Below, piece after piece: positions 18,582 to 27,774 of a stretch of DNA of 64,000 bases (position 1 is its first letter; every line of letters begins with the position of its first letter). Source of the stretch: Rhizorhapis sp036570425 (GTDB lineage Bacteria > Pseudomonadota > Alphaproteobacteria > Sphingomonadales > Sphingomonadaceae); contig DATCYF010000017.1 in the NCBI GenBank assembly GCA_036570425.1, positions 1 to 64,000 on the forward strand. The letters run 5' to 3'. Position numbers and translations under genes: made by a program. Under the pieces are notes generated by a model. It saw nothing but the letters and a program-made list of their open reading frames with translations, was not told where the DNA came from and did not search any database.

Positions 18582-19886
18582 ATGGCGCGCTGGCTCAAAT
18601 TCCCTGAAGATCAAGGCAAAGCGGAAGCAGATCTTACGGTTCGCCAGACGGTTGAAGCAATCATTGCGGAAGTAGCCGCGCGAGGCGATGTAGCGTTGCG
18701 GGAATGGTCAGCCAAATTCGACGGCTGGAAGCGCCAGGACTACCGCCTCACAAATGCGGAGATAAATGCCTGTCTGGGCGAACTGTCTGAGCGCAACAAG
18801 CAGGACATATTGTTCGCGCAGGCGCAGGTGCGAAACTTCGCTCAGCATCAGCGTAACAGTATCTCCGACCTAGAGGTCGAGACTCTTCCTGGCGTGGTGC
18901 TGGGACACAAGAATATCCCCGTCAACTCGGTGGGATGTTATGTCCCGGGCGGCAAATATCCTTTATTGGCCTCCGCCCACATGTCCGTAATCACTGCCAA
19001 AGTCGCAGGCGTCAGTCGGGTCGCCACATGTGCTCCTCCCTATCAGGGTCGTCCGGCTCCCGCGATCGTTGCTGCGCAGCACTTGGCCGGGGCTGACGAG
19101 ATCTACTGCCTGGGGGGTGTGCAAGCTGTCGCTGCCCTGGCGATCGGAACAGAAAGCATATGCCCGGTCGATATGATCGTGGGTCCAGGCAACGCGTTCG
19201 TAGCCGAAGCCAAACGGCAACTCTTTGGCCGGGTTGGCATTGACCTGCTTGCAGGACCGACTGAGACGCTTGTTATTGCAGATGAGACCACGGACGCAGA
19301 GCTATGCGCGACTGACCTTCTTGGGCAGGCCGAACACGGGCCCGATTCTCCAGCGATATTGCTCACCACATCCGAGCAGCTGGCCCGTGAAACCATCATC
19401 GAAATCCAAAGACTTCTGAAGATTCTTCCAACCGCCGCAATAGCCGGCGAGGCTTGGCGACGCTTCGGTGAGGTTATCCTATGTGACAGCGAGGAAGAAA
19501 TGGTGCACGAGGCCGATCGCATCGCTTCCGAACACGTCCAGGTGATGACACGAGATCCCGAATTCTTTCTTGCCAATTTGACGAATTATGGCGCGCTGTT
19601 TCTTGGGCAGCGCACCAATGTATCCTATGGTGACAAGGTGATCGGAACAAATCACACGCTGCCGACGCGCAAGGCCGCGCGCTATACGGGTGGCCTGTGG
19701 GTTGGTAAATTTCTCAAGACATGTACGTATCAGCGCATCGAAACCGACGCGGCATCGGTGATGATCGGCGAATATTGCTCTCGACTGTGTGCTCTCGAAG
19801 GGTTCGCGGGTCATGCTGAGCAGGCAAACGTCAGGGTGCGACGTTACGCTGGTAAGAACATTCCGTATACAACCCCGGCCGAGTAG
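18582..19886 (+). CDS. HisD-family zinc dehydrogenase (HpsN-like)
   Basis: A 434-residue protein of the histidinol dehydrogenase fold. By alignment of motifs, the zinc ligands are Gln249 and His252 ('GQAEHG'), Asp351 ('YGDKVIGTNH') and His411 ('AGHAEQ'), and the catalytic pair is Glu317-His318 ('SEHVQ'). All are kept, so it should be active, oxidising a primary alcohol through the aldehyde to an acid with two NAD+. 'GTNHTLPTRKAARYTGGLWVGKF' style features (here 'KAARYTGGLWVG') recall HpsN-type sulfopropanediol dehydrogenases rather than biosynthetic HisD, and no his genes are near. The true substrate is unknown. GAGAGGA precedes the ATG. Confidence 0.85.
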   Translation: MARWLKFPEDQGKAEADLTVRQTVEAIIAEVAARGDVALREWSAKFDGWKRQDYRLTNAEINACLGELSERNKQDILFAQAQVRNFAQHQRNSISDLEVETLPGVVLGHKNIPVNSVGCYVPGGKYPLLASAHMSVITAKVAGVSRVATCAPPYQGRPAPAIVAAQHLAGADEIYCLGGVQAVAALAIGTESICPVDMIVGPGNAFVAEAKRQLFGRVGIDLLAGPTETLVIADETTDAELCATDLLGQAEHGPDSPAILLTTSEQLARETIIEIQRLLKILPTAAIAGEAWRRFGEVILCDSEEEMVHEADRIASEHVQVMTRDPEFFLANLTNYGALFLGQRTNVSYGDKVIGTNHTLPTRKAARYTGGLWVGKFLKTCTYQRIETDAASVMIGEYCSRLCALEGFAGHAEQANVRVRRYAGKNIPYTTPAE

Positions 19887-19890
19887 CACC

Positions 19891-20658
19891 ATGGTAGATC
19901 TGCCCGCACCTCCCTCATTCCGGCTGGACGGGCGCCGCGCTCTGGTCACGGGCGCAGGGCGGGGCATCGGACTTGCAGCGGCGGCCACCCTCGCGCAGGC
20001 GGGTGCGCAGACCACTCTATGCGCTCGTACTGTATCCGAGTTGGAGGCTGCTGCCGCGGCAATTCGTCGGGCGGGCGGAAATGTCGACATTCTGGAACTG
20101 GACGTGCTGGACGTCGAGGCCGTACGCTCTGCGTTTTCGGCGCGTCCATCCTACGATATCCTTGTCAACAACGCCGGCACCAACCGGCCGATACCATTCC
20201 TAAACGTTGAACCCGATGATTTCGACGCAGTGTGCTCCCTTAATGTCAGGGCGGCATTCTTCGTCGCTCAGGTTGTTGCGCGGGGAATGGTGGAAACTGG
20301 TCGCGGTGGCTCGATCATCCACATGTCTTCCCAGATGGGGCATGTCGGGGGTGCCCGCCGGACGCTCTATTGTGCGTCCAAATGGGCAGTCGAAGGCCTC
20401 AGCAAGGCAATGGCGCTTGACCTCGCCCCCCACAAGATTCGCGTCAATACCATCGCTCCAACCTTCATTGAAACTGCGATGACGGCTCCGTTTTTTCAGG
20501 ACGAGACATTCAAGAGCCAAGTGCTCAGCAAGATTAAATTGGCTCGGCTCGGACAGGTCGAGGACCTGACCGGAGCAATTCTATACCTTGCGTCGGAAGC
20601 TTCTAGCCTGGTGACTGGAACCTCGCTCGTGATCGACGGGGGGTGGACCGCGGATTAA
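19891..20658 (+). CDS. Short-chain dehydrogenase/reductase
   Basis: A 255-residue classical SDR. 'VTGAGRGIGLAAAATLA' near residue 18 binds the cofactor, 'NNAGTN' near residue 90 stabilises the core, and Ser-Tyr-Lys catalysis is seen as 'HMSSQMG' with 'YCASK'. An Arg soon after the first strand ('CARTVSE') hints at NADP(H), but this is weak. It starts 4 bases after the HisD-like gene, so both belong to one operon and may act on consecutive alcohol/ketone steps. Confidence 0.88.
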   Translation: MVDLPAPPSFRLDGRRALVTGAGRGIGLAAAATLAQAGAQTTLCARTVSELEAAAAAIRRAGGNVDILELDVLDVEAVRSAFSARPSYDILVNNAGTNRPIPFLNVEPDDFDAVCSLNVRAAFFVAQVVARGMVETGRGGSIIHMSSQMGHVGGARRTLYCASKWAVEGLSKAMALDLAPHKIRVNTIAPTFIETAMTAPFFQDETFKSQVLSKIKLARLGQVEDLTGAILYLASEASSLVTGTSLVIDGGWTAD

Positions 20659-20718
20659 CTGGCGTCAGCCCCCTAACAGGGCGATGCGGCCTATGTAAAA
20701 TAATCGGGAGAGCGATAA

Positions 20719-22140
20719 ATGGCCGGTCTTTACGAACAGATGGTGGAGGATGCCACCAGCTTTGTTGATGCGTCATATGACGAGGGCTTCAAGCTGTCAC
20801 CGGAACAGCGGGACGCCATTCATCTGGCGGGAATTCGCAGGCGCTTCACGACGCTTCGTCACAGCGTCAAGGCCTTGGATCGGCTGGCGACCGAGCAGGG
20901 GATCAATGACATCAATAGCCTGGACGGCGTGGTGCCGTTGTTCCTGCCGCACACGGCATATAAGTCCTATCCGCTGAGCTTCCTTGAGCGTAACCGCTTC
21001 GACGCGCTGACGCGGTGGCTCGACGGCCTGACCGCTATCGATCTGAGCGGCGTTGATGTGAGCGGCATCGACTCTATCGACGACTGGCTCCGTCGACTGG
21101 AGGAGACGACGGAGCTAAAAGTCAACCATACCTTCGGGACGACGGGTAAACTGTCATTCGTGCCCCGTACCAAGGAGCAATGGCGAAAAGGAATCGTTCT
21201 GTCTGGCCACAGCCTGCGCGATTGGTACGGCCCAAACACGGGCCCGGATGTGCTGAACAAGCACCTTCCGCTGATAGCGCCAACCTATCGGTATGGTTTC
21301 AGTACCACGGCCCGTGCGCTCGACGGAATGGTCGAATATTTCGCCGGCGGCGATGACAACGCCCTGTTCCTGTATCCTGATGGCTTTGTGAGTGCCGACG
21401 TAGCCTCGCTGGCGGGAAGGCTGAGCGCCGCCGCATCGCGCGGCGAACAGGGGAGACTGGAGCTCTCCCCCTCGCTTTTGGCGCGCCGCGACCAATTCGC
21501 CATTCTGGAACGTGAACGTCCGCGAGCGATGAAAGAATTCCTCACGAATATCCAGGTCCGCTTCGGGGGGCGTGACGTTTATCTGTTTGGCTTTTGGCCG
21601 CTACTGTCCGACTGGGCCGAAGAGGGCTTGGCACAGGGCGTTCGCGGCCTGTTCGGTCCGAACAGTGTGCTGGTAACCGGCGGCGGAACGAAGGGCAGAC
21701 AGTTTGCCGACGGCTGGCGTGAAAGGGTGTACGAGTTCCTCGGCTTCAGCAATAACTATGATACGTTTGGAATGAGCGAGATCGTCGCCGGAAACTCCAA
21801 GTGCGAGGTGGGCAACTATCATTTCCCGCCAGTTACAGTCCCTTATGTTCTGGATGTCGACAGTGGTCGGCCGCTGCCGCGCACCGGCCGCCAGACCGGC
21901 AGGCTTGCTGTGATGGACCTGATGCCCGAAAATTACTGGGGTGGACTGCTGACGGGCGATCTGGTCACTATCGGCGGCTGGAGCGATCCTTGCGACTGCG
22001 GCCGTCATGGGCCTTATCTGGAGCCCGACATCCGGCGCATCAGTGATCTCAAGGGTGGCGAGGACAAGATAAACTGTGCCGGGGCTCCCGACGCGCATGA
22101 TCGCGCCGTGGAATATCTGGTGGCACAATCAGCAGCCTGA
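20719..22140 (+). CDS. LuxE/PaaK-like acyl-adenylating enzyme
   Basis: A 473-residue adenylate-forming protein most like LuxE acyl-protein synthetases. Typical LuxE is nearer 370 residues, so this is long. The ATP loop is 'FGTTGKLSFVPRT' (about residues 139-151), followed by 'NYDTFGMSEIV' near residue 340 and 'DPCDCGRHGPYLEPD' near residue 425, the latter shared with the PaaK branch. A Cys at 453 ('KINCAG') near the C-terminus is placed where LuxE carries its acyl-thioester, but this is a guess. Role: ATP-dependent activation of a carboxylic acid for reduction by the LuxC-like partner 11 bases downstream. A simple CoA ligase is the alternative. GGGAG precedes the ATG. Confidence 0.8.
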   Translation: MAGLYEQMVEDATSFVDASYDEGFKLSPEQRDAIHLAGIRRRFTTLRHSVKALDRLATEQGINDINSLDGVVPLFLPHTAYKSYPLSFLERNRFDALTRWLDGLTAIDLSGVDVSGIDSIDDWLRRLEETTELKVNHTFGTTGKLSFVPRTKEQWRKGIVLSGHSLRDWYGPNTGPDVLNKHLPLIAPTYRYGFSTTARALDGMVEYFAGGDDNALFLYPDGFVSADVASLAGRLSAAASRGEQGRLELSPSLLARRDQFAILERERPRAMKEFLTNIQVRFGGRDVYLFGFWPLLSDWAEEGLAQGVRGLFGPNSVLVTGGGTKGRQFADGWRERVYEFLGFSNNYDTFGMSEIVAGNSKCEVGNYHFPPVTVPYVLDVDSGRPLPRTGRQTGRLAVMDLMPENYWGGLLTGDLVTIGGWSDPCDCGRHGPYLEPDIRRISDLKGGEDKINCAGAPDAHDRAVEYLVAQSAA

Positions 22141-22151
22141 AGGAGCGCGCA

Positions 22152-23654
22152 ATGGCGACAATCTGGCGAGCGCCGCTGATCCTCCGCGGGGAGGTTATCG
22201 ACACCGGCGAAGTCGAATATGGCGGGCGGCGCGGCGAGGTGACGTTCCGCGCACCCGCGGTGGATGCCCACCTGGACCGCCTGACCCTTCGTAACCCCGC
22301 GGCGATGGCGGACCTGCATCAATTGAATTTCGACGACATCGTCGATTACCTTGAGCGCTTAGGAAATCGGCTGGACCCGGCTAGGAACGTCCATCTCCAA
22401 GAGGCATTCGAACTCGCGCGTATAACATCTGGCCTCTCCGATTCGGTGCTGCGGCATCAGTATGAATCCATTTCGCATATGCTGGCTCCGCACGTGATCC
22501 GTGCCATTGCGGATCGCACCATCGGGATCGATTATCTGGAAGGGTGGGTGGAACAGCCGCGCGGTGTCCTGTCTGGCAACAAGATACGCCTTCGCGCTTT
22601 CGGCGCACGATGCGTGCACGTGATCGCAGGCAACGCCCCCGGGATCAGCGTGCAAACTATGGTCTGGAATGCAATTTCGCGTTCGGACGCCATCATCAAA
22701 ACGCCTTCCAACGATCCTGTAACGGCTACGGCGGTCGCGCGCACCATGATCGATATGGATCCGGATCATCCGCTTACCCGTCACCTCAGCGTTGCGTATT
22801 GGAAAGGCGGCGATGAAGAGGTCGAGCAATTTCTATATGACCCCATCGGCATAGAAAAGATCGTGGCTTGGGGAGGATTCAACGGCATCAAGCATCTCAC
22901 CCGTTATCTCCAGCCAGGGCTCGATCTGGTCACGCTGGATCCCAAGCAAAGCTCTACCATTATCGGCCCGGAAGCCTTCGAGGATGAGCAGACGATGCGC
23001 GTCGTCGCTCATCGTCTGGCGCTGGACATCGGCATCCTGAACCAGGAGGCCTGCTTCAACGCACGGGTCGTTTATGCTGCGTCGGGAACCAGTCCCGAAG
23101 GGATCGATAAAGCTAATCGCTTGGGGGAACTCACGTTTCAGGCGTTGCAGGATCTGCCGCCCAATCTCAGCACAAGTCACAAGGCGTTCTCGGAAGACCT
23201 TCGCACCGAAATCTCCAACCTCAGCTACGTCGAAGACGAATACCGGGTATTCGGCGGCAAATCCGACGAAGGCGCGATGATCGTCTCTCAGACGGATGCG
23301 CCCGTGGATTTCAATAAGATGCTCTCCTGCCGAGTCGCAAACATCGTACCGATCGATGATGTAGAGATCGCGCTACGTTCGGTGAGCGCGTACACGCAAA
23401 CCATCGGCATCTATCCTGAAGAGCTGAAGCGACGGGTGCGCGACCGCCTCGCTTTTCAGGGCGCCCAACGGATCGTCTCGCTCGGCGCTGCAACAATGAT
23501 GGACATAGCTGGCCCTCAGGACGGGATCGAGCCGCTTCGACGCATCTGCAAATGGATCCTCGAGGAGGAAACAGACCCTGAAGTCTTCGAGGCCGGCCAT
23601 TATGCCAGATCAGATGACCGGGAGCAGCGTTCGAGTTCGGTCATGACACAATAG
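22152..23654 (+). CDS. LuxC-like acyl reductase
   Basis: A 500-residue aldehyde dehydrogenase-superfamily protein of the LuxC (acyl-CoA/acyl-protein reductase) family. 'HVIAGNAPGISVQTMVWNA' around residue 160 is the nucleotide-binding region, 'IVAWGGFNGIKHL' near residue 238 follows, and the likely nucleophile is Cys301 in 'LNQEACFN', matching the LuxC 'QQAC' site. LuxC reduces an activated acyl group to the aldehyde with NADPH. With the LuxE-like gene before it (AAGGAG spacing typical), the pair would form a carboxylic acid reductase. No luxAB luciferase genes are linked, so the aldehyde is presumably a catabolic intermediate. Confidence 0.82.
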   Translation: MATIWRAPLILRGEVIDTGEVEYGGRRGEVTFRAPAVDAHLDRLTLRNPAAMADLHQLNFDDIVDYLERLGNRLDPARNVHLQEAFELARITSGLSDSVLRHQYESISHMLAPHVIRAIADRTIGIDYLEGWVEQPRGVLSGNKIRLRAFGARCVHVIAGNAPGISVQTMVWNAISRSDAIIKTPSNDPVTATAVARTMIDMDPDHPLTRHLSVAYWKGGDEEVEQFLYDPIGIEKIVAWGGFNGIKHLTRYLQPGLDLVTLDPKQSSTIIGPEAFEDEQTMRVVAHRLALDIGILNQEACFNARVVYAASGTSPEGIDKANRLGELTFQALQDLPPNLSTSHKAFSEDLRTEISNLSYVEDEYRVFGGKSDEGAMIVSQTDAPVDFNKMLSCRVANIVPIDDVEIALRSVSAYTQTIGIYPEELKRRVRDRLAFQGAQRIVSLGAATMMDIAGPQDGIEPLRRICKWILEEETDPEVFEAGHYARSDDREQRSSSVMTQ

Positions 23655-23704
23655 CCGCCCTCGGAGTGGTACAAAACGGTAATTCGCTTGGGGGACGCCT
23701 GGGA

Positions 23705-25054
23705 ATGGATAGGACAACCGTCGCATCGGCGCCAGCATCCGACAAATTCGCGAGTAACCGCTACACCGCCTATGTGCTGTTGCTCCTCTGCTTCACCAAC
23801 GCGTTCAATCTTGGCGATCGCATGCTCATCGGAACGCTGCAGGAGCCCTTGCGTCTTGAGTTCCGTCTTAGCGATTTCCAACTGGGGTTGCTTGGCGGCC
23901 CAGCGTTTGCGGTGCTGTACACGATCCTTGGCTTCCCTATTGCCAAGTGGGCGGAGCGCGGCAACCGCGTCACGATTATCGCGGTCGCGCTGGCCACCTG
24001 GAGCACTATGACGGCGCTTTGCGGCGCCGCAATGAGCTACACTCAGCTGTTCGCAGCGCGGGTTGGCGTCAGCATCGGAGAAGCCGGTTGTGCGCCCCCG
24101 GCCCATTCGCTGATCGCGGAGTATTTCCCCCGAGAGAGACGCGCGACGGCGATGTCCACCTATGCGGTCGGTGCCCCACTGGGAATGATGGTCGTATCGA
24201 TCGTCGGCGGCTACATCGCCCAACATTATGGCTGGCGCTACGCCATGGCGACATTCGGCATGGCCGGCGTGTTGGTCGCGCTGCTCATCAAACTGACGCT
24301 GCACGAACCAAGGCAGTTGTCGTTGCATCCTCCCGTCGCTTCCAGCATGCCGGTGGCGATCCGGACGCTGCTGGCCAAGCGCGCTTTCGTTCATGTCTGT
24401 CTGGGGGCCGCTATGGTCAGCATGGCAAGCAATTTCCTCGCCCAGTACATGGTCTCCTTCCTAATGCGCTCACACGACCTTCCATTGGCTAATGCCGCGC
24501 TGGTCGCGGGCGTGGGCGGCGCCGGGGGCGCGGCGCTCGGTACCTATGTCAGTGGCGTCATCGCGGACAGATGGTCGCACCATAATCCTGTGGCCATTGC
24601 GAGGGTGCCGGTGATCGGAATTCTGATTGCTGTCGTCCTCTATTGGATTGCGCTGTCAGTGCCCGTGGTGACGGTCGCGATCCCGTTCCTGCTGCTCGCC
24701 CCTGCGTTCCAGAACAGCTATATGGGGCAGTCAATTGCAATGGTGCAGAGTGTAGCGCCCAATAATATGCGAGCGACCGCCGCGGCGATGTTCATATTTG
24801 CCAATAGCCTGATCGGCTTTGGTCTCGGCCCACCGCTGTTCGGCCTACTGAGTGACTTCTTCGCGGCGTCGGGCATGGCACAGGCCGGCATCGACACCGC
24901 CGTCTGCGCCGCCAACCCGCAGCTTGATGCCTGCGCACTCGCCCAAGCGCAGGGACTGCGGTGGTCGCTGCTCGCATCAACTCTGCTGTTCTTTTGGTCA
25001 GTGCTGCACTTTAACTATGCCAGCCGATTTCTCGTGCGTGACCTCGCCGACTGA
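23705..25054 (+). CDS. MFS transporter, spinster-like
   Basis: A 449-residue inner-membrane carrier with about 12 hydrophobic segments. Motif A-like loop 'GFPIAKWAERGNRVTI' follows TM2, and 'YFPRERRATAMSTYAVG' is typical of the spinster/hexuronate-like MFS group often found beside aromatic or sterol catabolic genes. ATG 23705 is used; GTG 23666 would add a polar, unlikely extension. It closes the HisD-SDR-LuxE-LuxC operon and probably carries the substrate, after TonB uptake, into the cytoplasm. Confidence 0.88.
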   Translation: MDRTTVASAPASDKFASNRYTAYVLLLLCFTNAFNLGDRMLIGTLQEPLRLEFRLSDFQLGLLGGPAFAVLYTILGFPIAKWAERGNRVTIIAVALATWSTMTALCGAAMSYTQLFAARVGVSIGEAGCAPPAHSLIAEYFPRERRATAMSTYAVGAPLGMMVVSIVGGYIAQHYGWRYAMATFGMAGVLVALLIKLTLHEPRQLSLHPPVASSMPVAIRTLLAKRAFVHVCLGAAMVSMASNFLAQYMVSFLMRSHDLPLANAALVAGVGGAGGAALGTYVSGVIADRWSHHNPVAIARVPVIGILIAVVLYWIALSVPVVTVAIPFLLLAPAFQNSYMGQSIAMVQSVAPNNMRATAAAMFIFANSLIGFGLGPPLFGLLSDFFAASGMAQAGIDTAVCAANPQLDACALAQAQGLRWSLLASTLLFFWSVLHFNYASRFLVRDLAD

Positions 25055-25067
25055 CCCTGAGAGCTAT

Positions 25068-25500
25068 CACTCTACCACCGTCTGCAGCGGCTTCCCGGCG
25101 AAGAAGCAGCGCAGGTCTGCGGCGCGGAGGGCGATCTGTTCCGCGGTAGTTTTAACGATTCTTTCGATTTGCATGCCGGTGTGATTCAGGCTCTGCATGA
25201 CAATGCCGTTGCTAGCGTCATCGGCGCCGTCGACCCAATTCCTTCATGGCTTCATTGGTGAGGATAGCGGAACGGTCATGATTGACGTTGCCCAAATTAC
25301 GGGCGCCCAGATGTTGCCCTCGGCAGAGGAAAGACAGATCGGGTTTGGCGCTCCCTGAAGTCTCGGCAGGCTCCGCGTTAGCCGGTCTGCGCGGAATGAA
25401 CAACGAACGTTTGGAGGTGGTGCTCCCACATGGACGACGAGATCATCCGGTCCAGGTCCCTCCCGTCGCACGATGGGAAAGAAGCTTCCTAACAAAGGTC
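25068..25500 (-). pseudogene. Decayed gene, possibly a D-2-hydroxyacid dehydrogenase end
   Basis: The gap between the MFS gene and the next SDR holds broken minus-strand coding sequence. The last ~50 codons (25068-25220) read '...EQIALRAADLRCFFAGKPLQ...', reminiscent of the C-terminal helix of D-2-hydroxyacid dehydrogenases ('DNLxAFFAGEPL'). Upstream pieces in two other frames ('HLGARNLGNVNHDRSAIL', 'GPGPDDLVVHVGAP') look coding-like but I cannot place them. Frame changes suggest at least two indels. The family call is weak. Confidence 0.3.
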
Positions 25501-25541
25501 AAGCTGCTTCGCGTGACGGGGACTTACCCCCCTCGCTACAC

Positions 25542-26330
25542 TCAGAAGATCGAGTTTGATATGCCCCCATCGACCACCAGACTCTGGCCAGTGACGTAAT
25601 TGGATTGCGCGCTGCAGAACATCGCGACCAGCGTACCAAAATCCTCTGCATCGCCGAACCTGCCGGCGGGGATGGGCGCTTCCTTGACCATTCGCGCAAC
25701 CTCGATGTCATAGCTGGTGCCGCGCGCCTGCGCTTGCGCCTCGTAGATTGCCCGGATGCCCGGCGTGTGGTGCATGACAGGCAGCATGGTGTTTATGGTG
25801 ACCCCGTGCGGTGCCAACACCTTGGCCATGGCCACCGCATAGTTGACGAGCGCAGCGCGCGGTGCGCCGGAAAGCAGGCGGAGCACGTGCGGATACTTGG
25901 CGGCACCCGTGGCGATGTGCACGATGCGACCCCACCCGCGAGCGATCATGCCCCCAACAACGGCATTAGTGAACTCTATTGGCGATAGCAGGCCGGTCTC
26001 AATCCCCGAGCGCCAGTCCTCGGAGGTGATGCCCCTCCAGTCCGGCGTGTACGGCGGGGGCGAGCAGGTTGCGACCAGAATGTCGGGCTCGGGACAAGCG
26101 TCGAGGATAAGCTCACGGCCCGCTGGCGTCGAGTGATCGGCTGTGACGGGAGTGACATCCACGCCACTGTCTTTGGCGATGCGGGCGCAAGCGTCATGAA
26201 GCCGTGCCGCATTACGGGCCGCGATGGTGAGTGACACGCCTTCGCGAGCGAGGGCAAGCGCAGCGCCGTAGCCCAGACCGGCGCTGCCGCCATTGATGAT
26301 CGCCTTGCGGCCGCGGATGCCGATGTCCAT
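25542..26330 (-). CDS. Atypical SDR lacking the catalytic tyrosine
   Basis: A 262-residue Rossmann protein. The cofactor loop is 'INGGSAGLGYGAALAL' near residue 13, and the C-terminus ends 'YVTGQSLVVDGG', as in FabG-like SDRs. Where classical members have YxxxK it reads 'SGAPRAALVNYAVAMAK', so the Lys-containing helix is kept but the Tyr position is Arg or Pro. This variation is known in a subgroup of SDRs whose chemistry is unclear. It follows the MmgE/PrpD gene by 13 bases on the same strand, so the two are cotranscribed. Confidence 0.82.
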   Translation of the reverse strand: MDIGIRGRKAIINGGSAGLGYGAALALAREGVSLTIAARNAARLHDACARIAKDSGVDVTPVTADHSTPAGRELILDACPEPDILVATCSPPPYTPDWRGITSEDWRSGIETGLLSPIEFTNAVVGGMIARGWGRIVHIATGAAKYPHVLRLLSGAPRAALVNYAVAMAKVLAPHGVTINTMLPVMHHTPGIRAIYEAQAQARGTSYDIEVARMVKEAPIPAGRFGDAEDFGTLVAMFCSAQSNYVTGQSLVVDGGISNSIF

Positions 26331-26343
26331 ACCGAAGTGATCC

Positions 26344-27774
26344 CTAAATCTGCTGTGTCTTCGCGGGAACGTGGTCGGGTCCGGACATAATCAGCGGCAG
26401 GAGCGCCCGCACGTCTGGGAGCGTCTCCAACCGGCCGGTCAGCTCTGCGATTTGTTCGGCTGCGGCTCGATCTATAGCCTTGCTGCCGTAGCCAGTATGC
26501 TCGTAAAAATCGGAGAGATGCTGCTCCTCGCTTTTGGAGAGCGTCCCCATGCCCGATGTTCCCGTAGAGGCGCAGCGCAGGACCCTGCCGTCTTTGAGAT
26601 GAACGGCGACCGTGGCCCGAGAAGCGTTCTCGAACTTGCCTTCCATAAGCGCGGGATCCAGTCGTGTCTCGATGCGTGCAGCCAAAGCGCCCACCGTCGG
26701 ATCAGTTACCGCCTCGTTCGTGAAGTGTTCGAGCCGGCTGCTCTTGCGGACAATGGCGTTCGCCACGCAGTAGCGCACATTGAACTGGCCGCTCACCTGC
26801 GGGTTTTCACCTACGGCGAAACCCGCGCCAACAAGGGTGCAGGGTCCTTCGTGTGCCATCACGATTTCAATCCGCTCGATGGTTTCAGGCTCGAGGGGAT
26901 GCGTACGCATTAGGCTGGCGATCGCGTCAGTGCTCGAGATGGTAGCGCCGCACTGCGGCCGTGTCTTGTAGCCGAAATTGAGCGCGAACCAGCGATCTCC
27001 GAGCTCGCCTGTCATAAGCTCATCATTACGCTCGCCCTTGCAGAAAAGGTGATAATAGCCCCAGATACCCGTCAGCCAGCTTCGTGGCCCCGTAATCCCC
27101 CGGGCCGCCAATTGTGCGCAGATGATGCTATCCTGCGAGACGAAGCCTTGAATGACTCTGACCGCCAGCGAAGCGTCCACGTTGCTCTGAAAGCTGCTGC
27201 CCGCTTTGTTGAAGGCGAGGGCAAGCGTATGGCCCATTCGCCCTTCATCGAGCCTCAGCAGACGCGCAGCGGCGGCCGCTGCGGCGAATATCGAGCACGC
27301 ACCGGTTGGATCGAACCCATCGAGCCGAGATGCATAACCTAGCCTGATCGCGATTTCCGATCCCACCGCCAGGGCGGTGATGATGTCGCGGCCGCTCACA
27401 TCCCCCTTCGCCTCCGCGATGCCGAGAGCGACGGGTACGATGCTTGATCCGATATGTTGCCCGGGCACCTGAAAGTCGCAGATATCGAGCGCGCGGGCCA
27501 TAGTGCTGTTGGCCAGAACCGCGGCGTGAACTGGAACCTTCCCGCCGTGACGCCAGATCGTAGCCTCAGGAGCCCCGCCCCATTGCCGCACCTGCTCGAT
27601 CACTTCGCCGCAGCCGTCGGCGGAAGATCCCGCCACGGCCGTGCCCAGGATCGTGCGCACGAGAAGCTTCATTCCCGCGACTACGTCACTCGGAAGATCT
27701 TCGTAGCGCGTCTGTGTTGCCCAGCGGGCGAGCACCAGCTCGGGGGCCTCGCCGCCGATTACCTTATCGCTCAT
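26344..27774 (-). CDS. MmgE/PrpD-family protein
   Basis: A 476-residue member of the MmgE/PrpD (2-methylcitrate dehydratase, cis-aconitate decarboxylase) superfamily. Characteristic pieces are 'AAVLANSTMARALDICDF' near residue 95, 'TGACSIFAAAAAAARLL' near residue 175 and 'KTRPQCGATISSTDAI' near residue 270. These enzymes dehydrate or decarboxylate tricarboxylates or remove water from hydroxyacids; the substrate here is unknown. ATG 27774 has GGAG 8 bases upstream, better than ATG 27786. It probably acts late in the module A pathway, together with the SDR gene that follows. Confidence 0.87.
   Translation of the reverse strand: MSDKVIGGEAPELVLARWATQTRYEDLPSDVVAGMKLLVRTILGTAVAGSSADGCGEVIEQVRQWGGAPEATIWRHGGKVPVHAAVLANSTMARALDICDFQVPGQHIGSSIVPVALGIAEAKGDVSGRDIITALAVGSEIAIRLGYASRLDGFDPTGACSIFAAAAAAARLLRLDEGRMGHTLALAFNKAGSSFQSNVDASLAVRVIQGFVSQDSIICAQLAARGITGPRSWLTGIWGYYHLFCKGERNDELMTGELGDRWFALNFGYKTRPQCGATISSTDAIASLMRTHPLEPETIERIEIVMAHEGPCTLVGAGFAVGENPQVSGQFNVRYCVANAIVRKSSRLEHFTNEAVTDPTVGALAARIETRLDPALMEGKFENASRATVAVHLKDGRVLRCASTGTSGMGTLSKSEEQHLSDFYEHTGYGSKAIDRAAAEQIAELTGRLETLPDVRALLPLIMSGPDHVPAKTQQI

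Noticed and set aside
18582..19886. Histidine biosynthesis gene hisD
   Set aside because: The fold is right but neighbours are catabolic, the LacI operator precedes it and the sequence type is HpsN-like.
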